Shown here: positions 16,086-21,814 of the stretch, in pieces | Layout of the letters: every line of letters begins with the position of its first letter | Position numbering within the stretch: the stretch's first letter is position 1 | IMG/VR virus record: IMGVR_UViG_3300001450_000380 | Coordinates: 1 to 21,814 of that record | Source: a virus | DNA: 21,814 bases | Strand: one strand, 5' to 3' | Notes under the pieces: model-generated | What the model was told of the DNA's origin: nothing | Databases searched by the model: none | The model's input: only the letters and a program-made list of their open reading frames with translations | Position numbers and translations under genes: made by a program

Positions 16086-16375
16086 TGAATCTCTTTCTTT
16101 TGATCACGGGGTTGTATCAAAAGCTGCATTAACTCTTCATGCTCATAAGATTCGATGTTATCCATTACTACCGTGGATAGTAATTGCATAGCATCATAAG
16201 GTGTGTGTGAAAATTTAAAAGATAATTCAACACAGAATCTTGCAAGAGTAACTACAGCTGCTTTGGTATCTAGATCTTGTCTAGACCAATCATCAATGCA
16301 CATATGTAAATCATGCATCACTTGTTCACAAGTTTTTTTATCTAAAGAATCTAATAAATTTTCTTTTTCTATCAT
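16082..16375 (-). CDS. Small hypothetical protein in the recombination operon (97 aa)
   Basis: I choose the ATG at 16375 because GGAAAG lies five bases before it; an earlier in-frame ATG at 16390 (102 aa) has no ribosome site. The product is predicted mostly helical, with a hydrophobic central part (AAVVTLARFCVELSFKF) too polar to be a membrane anchor, and three Cys. It ends with a TGA overlapping the helicase TTG, so translation of helicase is likely coupled to it. I do not recognise the family. Near the start it shares E(S/N)LL(N/D)SLDK with the small protein just upstream. Confidence 0.65.
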   Translation of the reverse strand: MIEKENLLDSLDKKTCEQVMHDLHMCIDDWSRQDLDTKAAVVTLARFCVELSFKFSHTPYDAMQLLSTVVMDNIESYEHEELMQLLIQPRDQKKEIH

Positions 16376-16526
16376 TTTTTCTTTCCACATTTAATAAAGT
16401 TAGTTTAGCATCTTTCACTTTCTGGTCGATGTCAGTTGGCAAACTATCAAATGTTTTGTCCAAAGAATTTAACAAAGATTCTATTACATTAATGAGGTTG
16501 TTGGCCTCTCTTTTGTCTATTAGCAT
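16338..16526 (-). CDS. Small hypothetical helical protein (62 aa)
   Basis: The ATG at 16526 has an excellent ribosome site (TTGGAG, seven bases before). The protein is charged and helical with a basic C-terminus (ERKNDRKRKFIRFFR), which could bind nucleic acid. It overlaps the start of the next small gene by 38 bp. I recognise no family. It is the first clear gene after the leader/stem-loop at 16572-16633, so its expression would depend on read-through of that element or on an internal start. Confidence 0.6.
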   Translation of the reverse strand: MLIDKREANNLINVIESLLNSLDKTFDSLPTDIDQKVKDAKLTLLNVERKNDRKRKFIRFFR

Positions 16527-16689
16527 TTCTTTTCTCCAAAAAAGATGGGAATATTGTTCCCGGTTTAGTTATAATAAAAAGGCGAGGAGTAACCAAAGCA
16601 AAGTCCAGGTCATTCATAGCTTTAGTTACTCGCTCGAGGATTCTACCAACAACATCACTCTCTCCTTTTAATAGGTCGACCTGTTTCAA
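16489..16689 (-). CDS. Doubtful small ORF (TTG start, 66 aa)
   Basis: A frame open from a TTG at 16689 would encode GESDVVGRILERVTKAMNDL and a hydrophobic ALVTPRLFIITKPG stretch. No ribosome site precedes the TTG. The only good one nearby (AAGGAG at 16662-16667) serves an ATG in another frame. Codons such as CGC, CTC and CGA are uncommon in the neighbouring small genes, and a strong stem-loop occupies its middle. In the third frame, the 18 codons just before read NDFYHDIETGRPIKRRE, which looks protein-like, so a frameshifted remnant of a small gene is another explanation. Confidence 0.2.
   Translation of the reverse strand: MKQVDLLKGESDVVGRILERVTKAMNDLDFALVTPRLFIITKPGTIFPSFLEKRNANRQKRGQQPH
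16572..16633 (-). terminator. Stem-loop plus T-run: candidate intrinsic terminator/attenuator
   Basis: On the minus strand, GAGTAACTAAAGC (16631-16619) and GCTTTGGTTACTC (16599-16587) pair over 13 positions with a single G-U wobble, around a 19-base loop. An outer GCGAG/CTCGC pairing is an alternative base. Just after it comes CC and then TTTTTATTAT (16580-16571). The stem is GC-poor for a terminator, so it may be partial. It lies between the single-stranded binding protein gene and the small genes leading to helicase, where it could lower downstream expression. Confidence 0.5.
16626..16655 (-). CDS. Candidate leader peptide (9 codons)
   Basis: On the minus strand AAGGAG is followed, after six bases of optimal spacing, by an ATG and nine sense codons (MLLVESSSE) and a TAA. 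The stop codon lies inside the first arm of the stem-loop 16587-16631. A ribosome finishing here would cover that arm. This is the layout of translation-controlled attenuators, but nothing else proves that the peptide is made. Confidence 0.35.
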   Translation of the reverse strand: MLLVESSSE

Positions 16690-16707
16690 TGTCGTGGTAG
16701 AAATCGT

Positions 16708-17220
16708 TTACTTATCCCAGTCAAAAGGATCTTCTTCAGCATCACCGCTAGGTGCTGGTGCTGGTGCTGGGGAAGGGGAAGACGTTGCAGACGAACCACC
16801 AGCTAAAAACTTAGCGATCACATTCTTATCTTCCCACTTCGTACCATCACCCTTGTCTCTGCCTTCTTCAATACGAAGGTTGGCATTGAAAGGGACACTC
16901 ATCATGCTTTCAAGATCCTCCAAACCGAAAGCTTCCATATCAGGATCCATGCTCATGGCTTTTCTCCAGTTACGAAGCTTCCCTTTAGAGACGTTTAGTC
17001 CGTTGCCTTCAAGCATAAAGTTTTCCCAAACTTTCCTACCTGAATACTTCGGTCCCACAACTTCATAAGTTACACTCAGCATCTTATGACCTGTGGCTTT
17101 ACTGTTTTTACTTTCCCATGATGCTCCTACCATTTCGTAGTCTCCAGCAGGCATAGGCCCAATTGAACCGCTGTCATCTTCGACATCAGTTAAGTTTAGA
17201 TTAAATAAATCATCCGACAT
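16708..17220 (-). CDS. DUF669-like single-stranded DNA binding protein
   Basis: This 170-aa protein has the pattern GDYEMVGASWESKNSKATGH, VTYEVVGPKYSGRKVWENF and SKGKLRNWRKAM that I associate with the DUF669 phage family, proposed to be SSB-like. A Ser/Pro/Ala linker (about 142-158) leads to an acidic tail, EEDPFDWDK, like the acidic tip through which bacterial SSBs recruit partners. It would coat single strands during replication and annealing. The gene directly follows the Sak4-type ATPase (11-bp overlap), a pairing common in phages. Its ribosome site AAGGAG lies seven to eight bases before the ATG. The exact family was not searched. Confidence 0.82.
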   Translation of the reverse strand: MSDDLFNLNLTDVEDDSGSIGPMPAGDYEMVGASWESKNSKATGHKMLSVTYEVVGPKYSGRKVWENFMLEGNGLNVSKGKLRNWRKAMSMDPDMEAFGLEDLESMMSVPFNANLRIEEGRDKGDGTKWEDKNVIAKFLAGGSSATSSPSPAPAPAPSGDAEEDPFDWDK

Positions 17221-17983
17221 TTTTCTTCTCCTTCATTTTAGATTTTAAAGATTCTTTGAAAGCAGTCATGAATGCAGTGAAGTCAAGATCTAATGGGGCA
17301 TTGCCCAAGTCAACTCGACTCTTAGCATCGAAGGCTGCGGTGAATTTATGAAATAACTTTCGCTTGCCATATGACACTGCTCTGGTCTTTTCATTAAACC
17401 CCTGGCCACTAGTACGAGTTGATACCTCGTAGTTAGCAAACAGGTTGAAGTCTACCCATTCCCGGATCATCGATGATACCTTCTTGTGTAGACTCATTTC
17501 CCAACGATCATAGGGCTCACGCTCAGGATCATTGAAAGTTCTAATCGCTACATGGGAGAGCAAGATAACATTCATCTTTTTCTCTAGTAACAAATCAAAC
17601 ATTTTAAGTATCCGCCTATATAACTCAGCGGACTCTGTGTACCCTTTACCAAAACCTAGTGACTCAATGGACTTAACTGAATGCATGTCGCAAACTTTTT
17701 GTTGCACAAGTTTCTCAGCCCAGTCAGTGGTATCAAACACCACAGTTTTGTAATCATGTTTCTCTTCATAAAGAGTTTGTAATTGTTTAACAATGTCATC
17801 GTATGACTTGCACAATGGAAAGGAAGATACATCTAAAAAGTTAGTTCCTTCCTCTGTCTTAATAAATACAGGCCTAGGTGCATTAGATGCAAAGGTGGTT
17901 TTACCTATCCCATCAGTTCCTGCTACATTTATTTTTATTGCTGGCACTTTGATGCCTGTTTCAATGGTATTCAATAGACTCAC
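17210..17983 (-). CDS. Sak4-type RecA-like ATPase (AAA_24), single-strand annealing/recombination
   Basis: This 257-aa ATPase has Walker A GTDGIGKT (22-29), a Walker B strand TVVFDTTDW (80-88) and the strand NVILLSHVAIR (138-148), the order of the compact RecA/Rad51-like Sak4 family of phage recombinases (PF13479). These proteins help anneal single strands, usually with a cognate SSB, here the next gene. The start is GTG at 17983, chosen because AGGAG lies six bases upstream and the family N-terminus begins there. It overlaps the previous stop as GTGA. The C-terminus is basic (KSKMKEKKNVG). Host DNA repair could also be a target, but operon context points to phage recombination. Confidence 0.88.
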   Translation of the reverse strand: MSLLNTIETGIKVPAIKINVAGTDGIGKTTFASNAPRPVFIKTEEGTNFLDVSSFPLCKSYDDIVKQLQTLYEEKHDYKTVVFDTTDWAEKLVQQKVCDMHSVKSIESLGFGKGYTESAELYRRILKMFDLLLEKKMNVILLSHVAIRTFNDPEREPYDRWEMSLHKKVSSMIREWVDFNLFANYEVSTRTSGQGFNEKTRAVSYGKRKLFHKFTAAFDAKSRVDLGNAPLDLDFTAFMTAFKESLKSKMKEKKNVG

Positions 17984-18186
17984 CTTGGTCTCCTAATATA
18001 ATGGTTAACGTTAAGATCTTCTTGAGAACCAACGTGTTCTTCCCATATGTCTGACAATGCACTTGGTAAGTACATGCTGTTGATGTCTTTCATTTTGCTG
18101 CAGAACTGCTCAAAGCTACTGCAAGTGCTAATAACAAATTCTGAATCAGACTGGACGTCTATTAAAAAATCTCCTATCTTACTCAT
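17980..18186 (-). CDS. Small hypothetical protein (68 aa)
   Basis: The start has a strong ribosome site (AAGGAG, six bases before the ATG at 18186). The product is acidic in its middle (DIWEEHVGSQEDLN) with a basic end (IRRPR) and three Cys/Met-rich turns; no membrane segment or known motif is visible. It overlaps the gene before by 8 bp and the ATPase start by GTGA, so it is part of the same transcript and probably translationally coupled. Function unknown. Confidence 0.65.
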   Translation of the reverse strand: MSKIGDFLIDVQSDSEFVISTCSSFEQFCSKMKDINSMYLPSALSDIWEEHVGSQEDLNVNHYIRRPR

Positions 18187-18631
18187 CGCTTACTCCTTTT
18201 AATGGATCAATGAATGTGACATAAGGTCTTTCATTGATCTTGGTTGTCAATCCTTTCTCGATGTAGTCCCAAGCCTTTGGATCTTCGTCCTGAAGTTTCT
18301 TGGTTGCACGAGAATCTTCCACATACTGTTTAGTAAACGGAAAGTTTTGTAGTTCTTTTGATAAATCATTTAAGTAGTCTTGGTCCCATGACTTGGTAAC
18401 CTTGTATTGCACTCTTAAATCTTTCGGTATCAAACCTTTAAGCTGCACCCTTTTAGATCCACCAGAGTTTGATAATAGTTTAGTGACTTCAAAAACTTCA
18501 GGACATTGAGCAATGGCCTCGTCTAAAAGTTTTGATTCTTCACGCAGTTTTGACTGGCTTGATAGGTTTGCTTTTTTTAACTTTAGCAAATCTACTAGGC
18601 CATAAGCTTCATAGTTAGTTTTATCTTCCAT
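18179..18631 (-). CDS. Conserved-looking phage protein, first gene of the recombination operon (150 aa)
   Basis: The N-terminus (about residues 8-45) is a charged helix beginning YGLVDLLKLKKANLSSQ, followed by a beta-type part (SKRVQLKGLIPKDLRVQYKV) and a helical C-terminal half with WDQDYLNDLSKEL. The overall plan (N-terminal coiled coil, then a nucleotide-analogue-like core ending in RPYVTFIDP) resembles small proteins that often sit beside Sak4 ATPases in phage genomes, but I cannot name the family with confidence. Ribosome site GGAG lies seven bases before the ATG. It begins about 24 bases after the predicted transcription start of the strong leftward promoter. Confidence 0.7.
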   Translation of the reverse strand: MEDKTNYEAYGLVDLLKLKKANLSSQSKLREESKLLDEAIAQCPEVFEVTKLLSNSGGSKRVQLKGLIPKDLRVQYKVTKSWDQDYLNDLSKELQNFPFTKQYVEDSRATKKLQDEDPKAWDYIEKGLTTKINERPYVTFIDPLKGVSDE

Positions 18632-18661
18632 ATGTTGTCTCCAATAACAAATACAAATACC

Positions 18662-18689
18662 ATCATAATGATTATGAAAACTTTGTCAA
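18662..18689 (-). promoter_or_regulatory. Leftward sigma70-type promoter of the recombination operon
   Basis: On the minus strand TTGACA (18689-18684, perfect -35) and TATGAT (18667-18662, 5 of 6 matches to the -10) are separated by 16 bases. A transcript would start near 18655, about 24 bases before the ATG at 18631, with GGAG in between. It is the best promoter match I see in the window. Confidence 0.75.
18663..18677. promoter_or_regulatory. 15-bp perfect palindrome, candidate operator
   Basis: TCATAATGATTATGA is a perfect inverted repeat (7+1+7). It overlaps five of six bases of the leftward -10 and extends into the spacer, so a bound dimer would block the promoter. The HTH gene 136 bases away is the natural candidate repressor. 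Confidence 0.55.
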
Positions 18690-18697
18690 CAATCTTC

Positions 18698-18726
18698 TTT
18701 ACTTTTTGTATCATGTCCCTTATCAT
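18698..18726 (+). promoter_or_regulatory. Candidate rightward promoter for the HTH/primase genes
   Basis: TTTACT (18698-18703, 4 of 6) and TATCAT (18721-18726, 5 of 6) are spaced by 17 bases; transcription would start near 18733, immediately before the leader stem. A second possible -10 (TATCAT at 18709-18714, with TCAACA at 18686-18691) overlaps the leftward -35. Only moderate matches, supported by the need for a promoter here. Confidence 0.35.
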
Positions 18727-18733
18727 TGACTTC

Positions 18734-18808
18734 GATGCGCTTCAGTTCGTCTACACCCCAAGATGTTGACGTCCTCCTTTTTTTAGAAGCGCATCACCTA
18801 ACAAGGAG
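18734..18808 (+). promoter_or_regulatory. Structured leader RNA upstream of the HTH gene
   Basis: GATGCGCTTC (18734-18743) and GAAGCGCATC (18786-18795) are perfect 10-base complements, with an inner hairpin GTCTACA/TGTTGAC (18749-18755 / 18764-18770, one mismatch). Inside the loop, CTCCTT (18774-18779) is complementary to the ribosome site AAGGAG (18803-18808). Pairing of CTCCTT with AAGGAG would trap the right arm, so the two folds exclude each other without a pseudoknot. Confidence 0.4.
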
Positions 18809-18812
18809 AGAA

Positions 18813-19007
18813 ATGGAACTAAAAGATTACATAGAGAAACGTGGCGAAGAGAGTCTTGCAAAAGAACTCAAAGTATCAGTATCAACAATTAGATCTTGGA
18901 GATACAGCACAAGACAACCGTCTGTAAACCAGGCCAAGAAATTAATCAAGATGACCGGGCATGCTCTTGATTGGGAAAGTATTTATGGTGAAATAGAAAA
19001 GAGTTAG
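18813..19007 (+). CDS. Small Cro/YdaS-like HTH DNA-binding regulator
   Basis: This 64-aa protein has a helix-turn-helix core SLAKELKVSVSTIRSWRYST (about residues 14-33), followed by a helix with AKKLIKMTGHALDWESIYG, as in Cro/YdaS-type phage repressors. The ATG at 18813 is preferred because AAGGAG precedes it by four bases; the frame is open back to 18726 (including an ATG at 18735), but those starts lack a ribosome site. It is the first gene of the rightward arm, next to the divergent promoters, so it probably controls them, with the 15-bp palindrome as the likely site. It is transcribed together with the primase gene, only two bases away. Confidence 0.82.
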   Translation: MELKDYIEKRGEESLAKELKVSVSTIRSWRYSTRQPSVNQAKKLIKMTGHALDWESIYGEIEKS

Positions 19008-19009
19008 TC

Positions 19010-21007
19010 TTGGAATTACATTTAAATACAAAGGGAGAGGATATCCTTGGCAACAAGAGAAAGGAGATGTTGGTTTCTTTTTACGAAAACAACTTTCATT
19101 TAATACCTTGTGGGTCCAAGACAGACGTCATACCAGATTACTTTAAAACTAGACATCCTTATGAAGAAGATGATGTCTTGCTCAAGCGTTGGGCTAAGAC
19201 ACCAAGAGTTAAATGGGCAGACTACATTCAAAAGCAAGCACACTTAAAAGAAATCAAGCAATGGTATTTACAGTTTCAGAACTGTAATTGGGCAGCTGTC
19301 ACAGGGATTAACTTTGTGGTGCTCGATGCAGACACACAAGAGGCCTGTGAATTTTGTGAATCAGGACAGATCACAAGAACAACACTGAAACAAAAAACAC
19401 CAAGAGGTGGCTATCATTATTTTTATGCTATCAATCCTGAACTAAAAATAAGAAACACCACAGGCAGACTTGATGTCAGAGGAGAGGGTGGCTATGTCAT
19501 GGTCTCACCTTCGGACCACTACATGTTTGAAAGCGTGGACGGTGTTCTGCCAAACGACATGGAAGACTTGCCCATACTAACAAGTCAAGACATGAATGTG
19601 ATCTATGACTTTAATAATGTAGGCAAATCAAACTCAGAATTGAAGACACCGCTATCAATGAATGGTGTTGGCAGTGGCATGAGAAATGACACGCTTGCAA
19701 GATTGGTAGGCAAGTGGATCCTCGAAGGTTGGGGTATGCGTGAGGTTATTATTAAAGCTTTGGATTGGAATCAAACCAACAACCCACCCATGAGCGTGCA
19801 AGAAGTATTGCAAACTGTAAACAGCATTTCAACTGGACACTTAAAAAGAAACCCAGAGGATGTGGCTGGTATCACGGAGTGGAAGACAAGTCAATGGCAG
19901 ATACAACTAACAGACGAACTCAAAGAGATCATGGATCAAGAAGATCCTATCGAACAACAAAAGAAAGAAGACAAACCAGACAGAGATCCACTTGGACTCA
20001 AAACATTTGGCGATCCTTTTTGGGATGGCATGGACTCAGATCGCATCGAACAGTTTTGGGGCGATGCATTTGTCTTTGAACAATCAAGGGTCTTGCTCTT
20101 GGGTAAACCAAAGATTGGTAAGTCACATTGGTTAGGTGCATTTGCTGCTGCGGCCACAACAGGCACAGAGTTCATGGGCAAACAATTCAATAGACCTTTA
20201 AAGGTTATGTGGTTACAGGCAGAGATCATTCATGAGTTCTTAAAGAAAAGAATCGACATGTACTATCAACCTTTCATTCATGACAGAGAGATCTTGGATA
20301 TTGGTAAGTCAAATCTTATAGCCTCTGGAAGATTAAGAAAGAACATCATGAGAGACAAAGACATAGATGAGATAGCCACAAGTATTGACTATCATAAACC
20401 TGACATTGTCATGATCGATCCAATCATCAACTTCTTTAGTGGAGAAGAAAACTCTAACTCAGAGATCCACGAGATGTTATCGCGTGTCGATAAACTAATA
20501 GAACTCTTTGGTGTTGCTGTCATCATTGCTCATCACACTGGTAAAGAAAGAGCAGACGATCTTTCGTTTATGTCAGCGCGTGGTGGTAGTGCCTTTGCTG
20601 GATGGATGGATTCAGGGGTCAAGCTGTCTGGTAAGAAACCTAACATCGATATCTTTTACGAGGCAAGGAATGCAAGAGAACCAGATCAGCACTTGGCCTA
20701 CTTTGATTTTGATCGTGGCTTCTTCAGAATGGTAGATGCATCAGACTCACCAGACGAAGTAGAGATAGCAAGGGTGGTAGCAGCTGGAATGGATAGGCGC
20801 AAGTTTTATACAAGGCAAGAACTAGAACTGTTAGCAAGACAAGCATTGAAGAAAAGCGACATGGCTTCTGGAGAGAGAGCCGCAAGGTACGCAGTGTCAC
20901 ATGTGCAGAAGTATCTAGCAGAGAGAGTCAAGACTCACAGTGTGCCAGGTAAGAATGCATGGTATTACTTAGCAGATAACGAGATGAAGAGGCCTTGGGA
21001 TGAATAA
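19010..21007 (+). CDS. Primase-polymerase / RepA-like helicase fusion
   Basis: This 665-aa protein joins an archaeo-eukaryotic-type prim-pol domain (about 20-200) to a PriCT-like helical domain (about 215-280) and a RecA-fold helicase/ATPase (about 330-590). Prim-pol residues are visible as FVVLDADT (D106, D108), GYHYFY (H136) and LDVRGEGG (D155). The ATPase has Walker A GKPKIGKS (365-372), Walker B IVMIDP (D470) and IIAHHTGK. It would make primers and unwind DNA at the phage origin. The start is uncertain: TTG at 19010 has only a weak AAGAG six bases upstream, while the ATG at 19067 has GGAG with no spacing. The last 8 bases overlap the next gene. Confidence 0.9.
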   Translation: MELHLNTKGEDILGNKRKEMLVSFYENNFHLIPCGSKTDVIPDYFKTRHPYEEDDVLLKRWAKTPRVKWADYIQKQAHLKEIKQWYLQFQNCNWAAVTGINFVVLDADTQEACEFCESGQITRTTLKQKTPRGGYHYFYAINPELKIRNTTGRLDVRGEGGYVMVSPSDHYMFESVDGVLPNDMEDLPILTSQDMNVIYDFNNVGKSNSELKTPLSMNGVGSGMRNDTLARLVGKWILEGWGMREVIIKALDWNQTNNPPMSVQEVLQTVNSISTGHLKRNPEDVAGITEWKTSQWQIQLTDELKEIMDQEDPIEQQKKEDKPDRDPLGLKTFGDPFWDGMDSDRIEQFWGDAFVFEQSRVLLLGKPKIGKSHWLGAFAAAATTGTEFMGKQFNRPLKVMWLQAEIIHEFLKKRIDMYYQPFIHDREILDIGKSNLIASGRLRKNIMRDKDIDEIATSIDYHKPDIVMIDPIINFFSGEENSNSEIHEMLSRVDKLIELFGVAVIIAHHTGKERADDLSFMSARGGSAFAGWMDSGVKLSGKKPNIDIFYEARNAREPDQHLAYFDFDRGFFRMVDASDSPDEVEIARVVAAGMDRRKFYTRQELELLARQALKKSDMASGERAARYAVSHVQKYLAERVKTHSVPGKNAWYYLADNEMKRPWDE

Positions 21008-21814
21008 TCCTTACAAGATAGAAGGTCCAGCTCTGATTAGTTTCAGTGGTGGTCGAACATCAGGCTTCATGCTATGGAATATTATCCAAGCCCATGGTGG
21101 CACACTGCCTGAAGATATATACGTTACCTTTGCCAACACAGGCAAGGAAGCCCCGGAGACACTCGACTTTGTGCATGAGATAGGGCAGAAGTGGGGCGTG
21201 AAGATACATTGGCTAGAGTTGTACTTTGGTGAAGAGCGCCCAGTCTATCGCACCAAAGAAGTTACTTATGAAACAGCAAGCAGAAATGGTGAACCCTTTG
21301 AAGCTTTGTTGGATCGCAGACAATACCTACCCAACCCTGTTACTAGATTTTGTACAAGCGAACTAAAGATCAAAGTTATGTCAAGGTTCATGCGTAAGTT
21401 ACGAGGCCATAAGAATTGGTACAACGTTATTGGCTTACGCTATGACGAACCAAGAAGAGTGGCAAGTGCACTCAAGCAATATGAAGCATGGACAAATATA
21501 ACCCCCATGAATGATGCCAAACATACAGTTAAAGATGTGACAGATTTTTGGGAGCAGCAAAACTTTGATTTAAATTTAACAAACTTTGGCGGTAAAACTT
21601 TGGCTGGTAACTGTGATCTCTGCTTTCTTAAAGGCAAGGATACAAAGGTTAAGCTACTGCAAGAAAGACCAGAGATGGCAGACTGGTGGATCAAACAAGA
21701 ACAGAAGTTTGGCGATCATGCTGGTGCTACCTTTAGAAAGGATGGCCCCACTTACATTGACTTGCTAGATATTAGTAAAGAATCTGGATACAAGGAGCAA
21801 GATCTGTTTGATGA
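21000..21814 (+). CDS. PAPS-reductase-like PP-loop protein (3' end cut by window)
   Basis: A frame from the ATG at 21000 stays open for 271 codons to the window edge. SFSGGRTSG (SGG, 16-18; S21) is the PP-loop that binds ATP in PAPS reductase and adenine-nucleotide alpha-hydrolases. Later motifs are RFCTSELK (C118), GLRYDEPRR, TDFWEQQNFDL and GNCDLCFLK (C205, C208), a layout found in many phage proteins annotated as PAPS reductase. The three cysteines could carry an Fe-S cluster. Whether it reduces sulfate, activates another substrate, or modifies DNA or tRNA is not shown. DndC, from phosphorothioate modification, is a related family, but no Dnd partner is visible. The start overlaps the primase by 8 bp. 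Confidence 0.85.
   Translation, partial: MNNPYKIEGPALISFSGGRTSGFMLWNIIQAHGGTLPEDIYVTFANTGKEAPETLDFVHEIGQKWGVKIHWLELYFGEERPVYRTKEVTYETASRNGEPFEALLDRRQYLPNPVTRFCTSELKIKVMSRFMRKLRGHKNWYNVIGLRYDEPRRVASALKQYEAWTNITPMNDAKHTVKDVTDFWEQQNFDLNLTNFGGKTLAGNCDLCFLKGKDTKVKLLQERPEMADWWIKQEQKFGDHAGATFRKDGPTYIDLLDISKESGYKEQDLFD

Noticed and set aside
16560-16582. Possible promoter (TATTAT/TATAAC) just after the stem-loop on the minus strand
   Set aside because: No acceptable -35 at 16-18 bases; the T-rich stretch is better explained as the terminator tail.
16429-16671. Plus-strand 80-aa frame over the leader region
   Set aside because: No ribosome site, product is Ser-rich and runs antisense to the small genes and the stem-loop.
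18179-18631. Naming the 150-aa protein as a specific DUF
   Set aside because: The pattern is suggestive of a family found next to Sak4 ATPases, but I cannot confirm it by eye.
19765-20229. Frames inside the primase-helicase gene on both strands
   Set aside because: Shadows of a gene with a continuous domain order; products have no recognisable motif.
1-21814. tRNA genes, CRISPR arrays, insertion sequences, integrase or att sites
   Set aside because: I found no cloverleaf-like segment, regularly spaced repeats, transposase motifs or recombinase; the coding sequence leaves almost no free space outside 16527-16707 and 18632-18812.

Overview
The window looks like part of the genome of a tailed phage of a Gram-negative host, most likely a marine podovirus-like phage. 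The evidence is a lysis cassette with overlapping inner- and outer-membrane spanin genes, a T4-type endolysin, a rightward block of virion genes, and a replication/recombination block. Almost every gene abuts or overlaps the next (TAATG, ATGA, TTGA, GTGA junctions). I see no tRNA, rRNA, CRISPR array, insertion sequence or integrase. Marine origin and host group are inferred from the style of the virion proteins and the AT-rich codons; the sequence does not prove them.

Layout. (1) 1-1557, rightward lysis region: a few codons of an upstream gene, i-spanin, o-spanin nested and overlapping in another frame, a staphylococcal-nuclease-like enzyme, and a GH24 endolysin. No holin is visible. (2) 1559-12956, rightward virion region: a P22 gp10/T7 gp12-like tail-hub candidate, a small structural candidate, a 414-aa protein with a GDxIPAMLSDGEFV motif, a GNAT-like protein, a Gln/Gly-rich protein ending in a short S74-like chaperone domain, a 679-aa protein with a dockerin-like Ca-binding loop, and a 1349-aa internal-virion/ejection candidate. 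(3) 18631-12953, leftward early operon: two small hypothetical proteins, a Sak4-type ATPase, a DUF669-like single-stranded DNA binding protein, a probable leader/attenuator, two tiny proteins, a DEAH helicase with a zinc ribbon, a PD-(D/E)XK exonuclease and a RusA-like resolvase. (4) 18632-18812, a divergent control region. (5) 18813-21814, rightward: a small HTH regulator, a primase-polymerase/helicase fusion and a truncated PAPS-reductase-like protein.

How the parts fit together. The leftward operon encodes a near-complete recombination set (annealing ATPase, SSB, exonuclease, helicase, Holliday-junction resolvase). The rightward arm encodes replication initiation and unwinding. Both fire from one about 180-bp region that carries a strong sigma70-type promoter with a 15-bp perfect palindrome over its -10, and the HTH gene next door is the obvious candidate repressor. 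The leftward operon ends head-to-head with the virion operon on a 4-bp CTAG that supplies the stop codon of both genes, so there is no room for a terminator between them. GC content steps up from about 22-33% in the sampled late virion genes to about 40-52% in the sampled replication/recombination genes, suggesting modules of different history.

The most unusual observations are regulatory: (a) a micro-ORF with an ideal ribosome site whose stop lies inside the first arm of a 13-bp stem followed by a T-run, like a translation-controlled attenuator in the recombination operon; (b) a structured leader before the HTH gene with two mutually exclusive pairings, one hiding the Shine-Dalgarno site; and (c) the palindromic operator.
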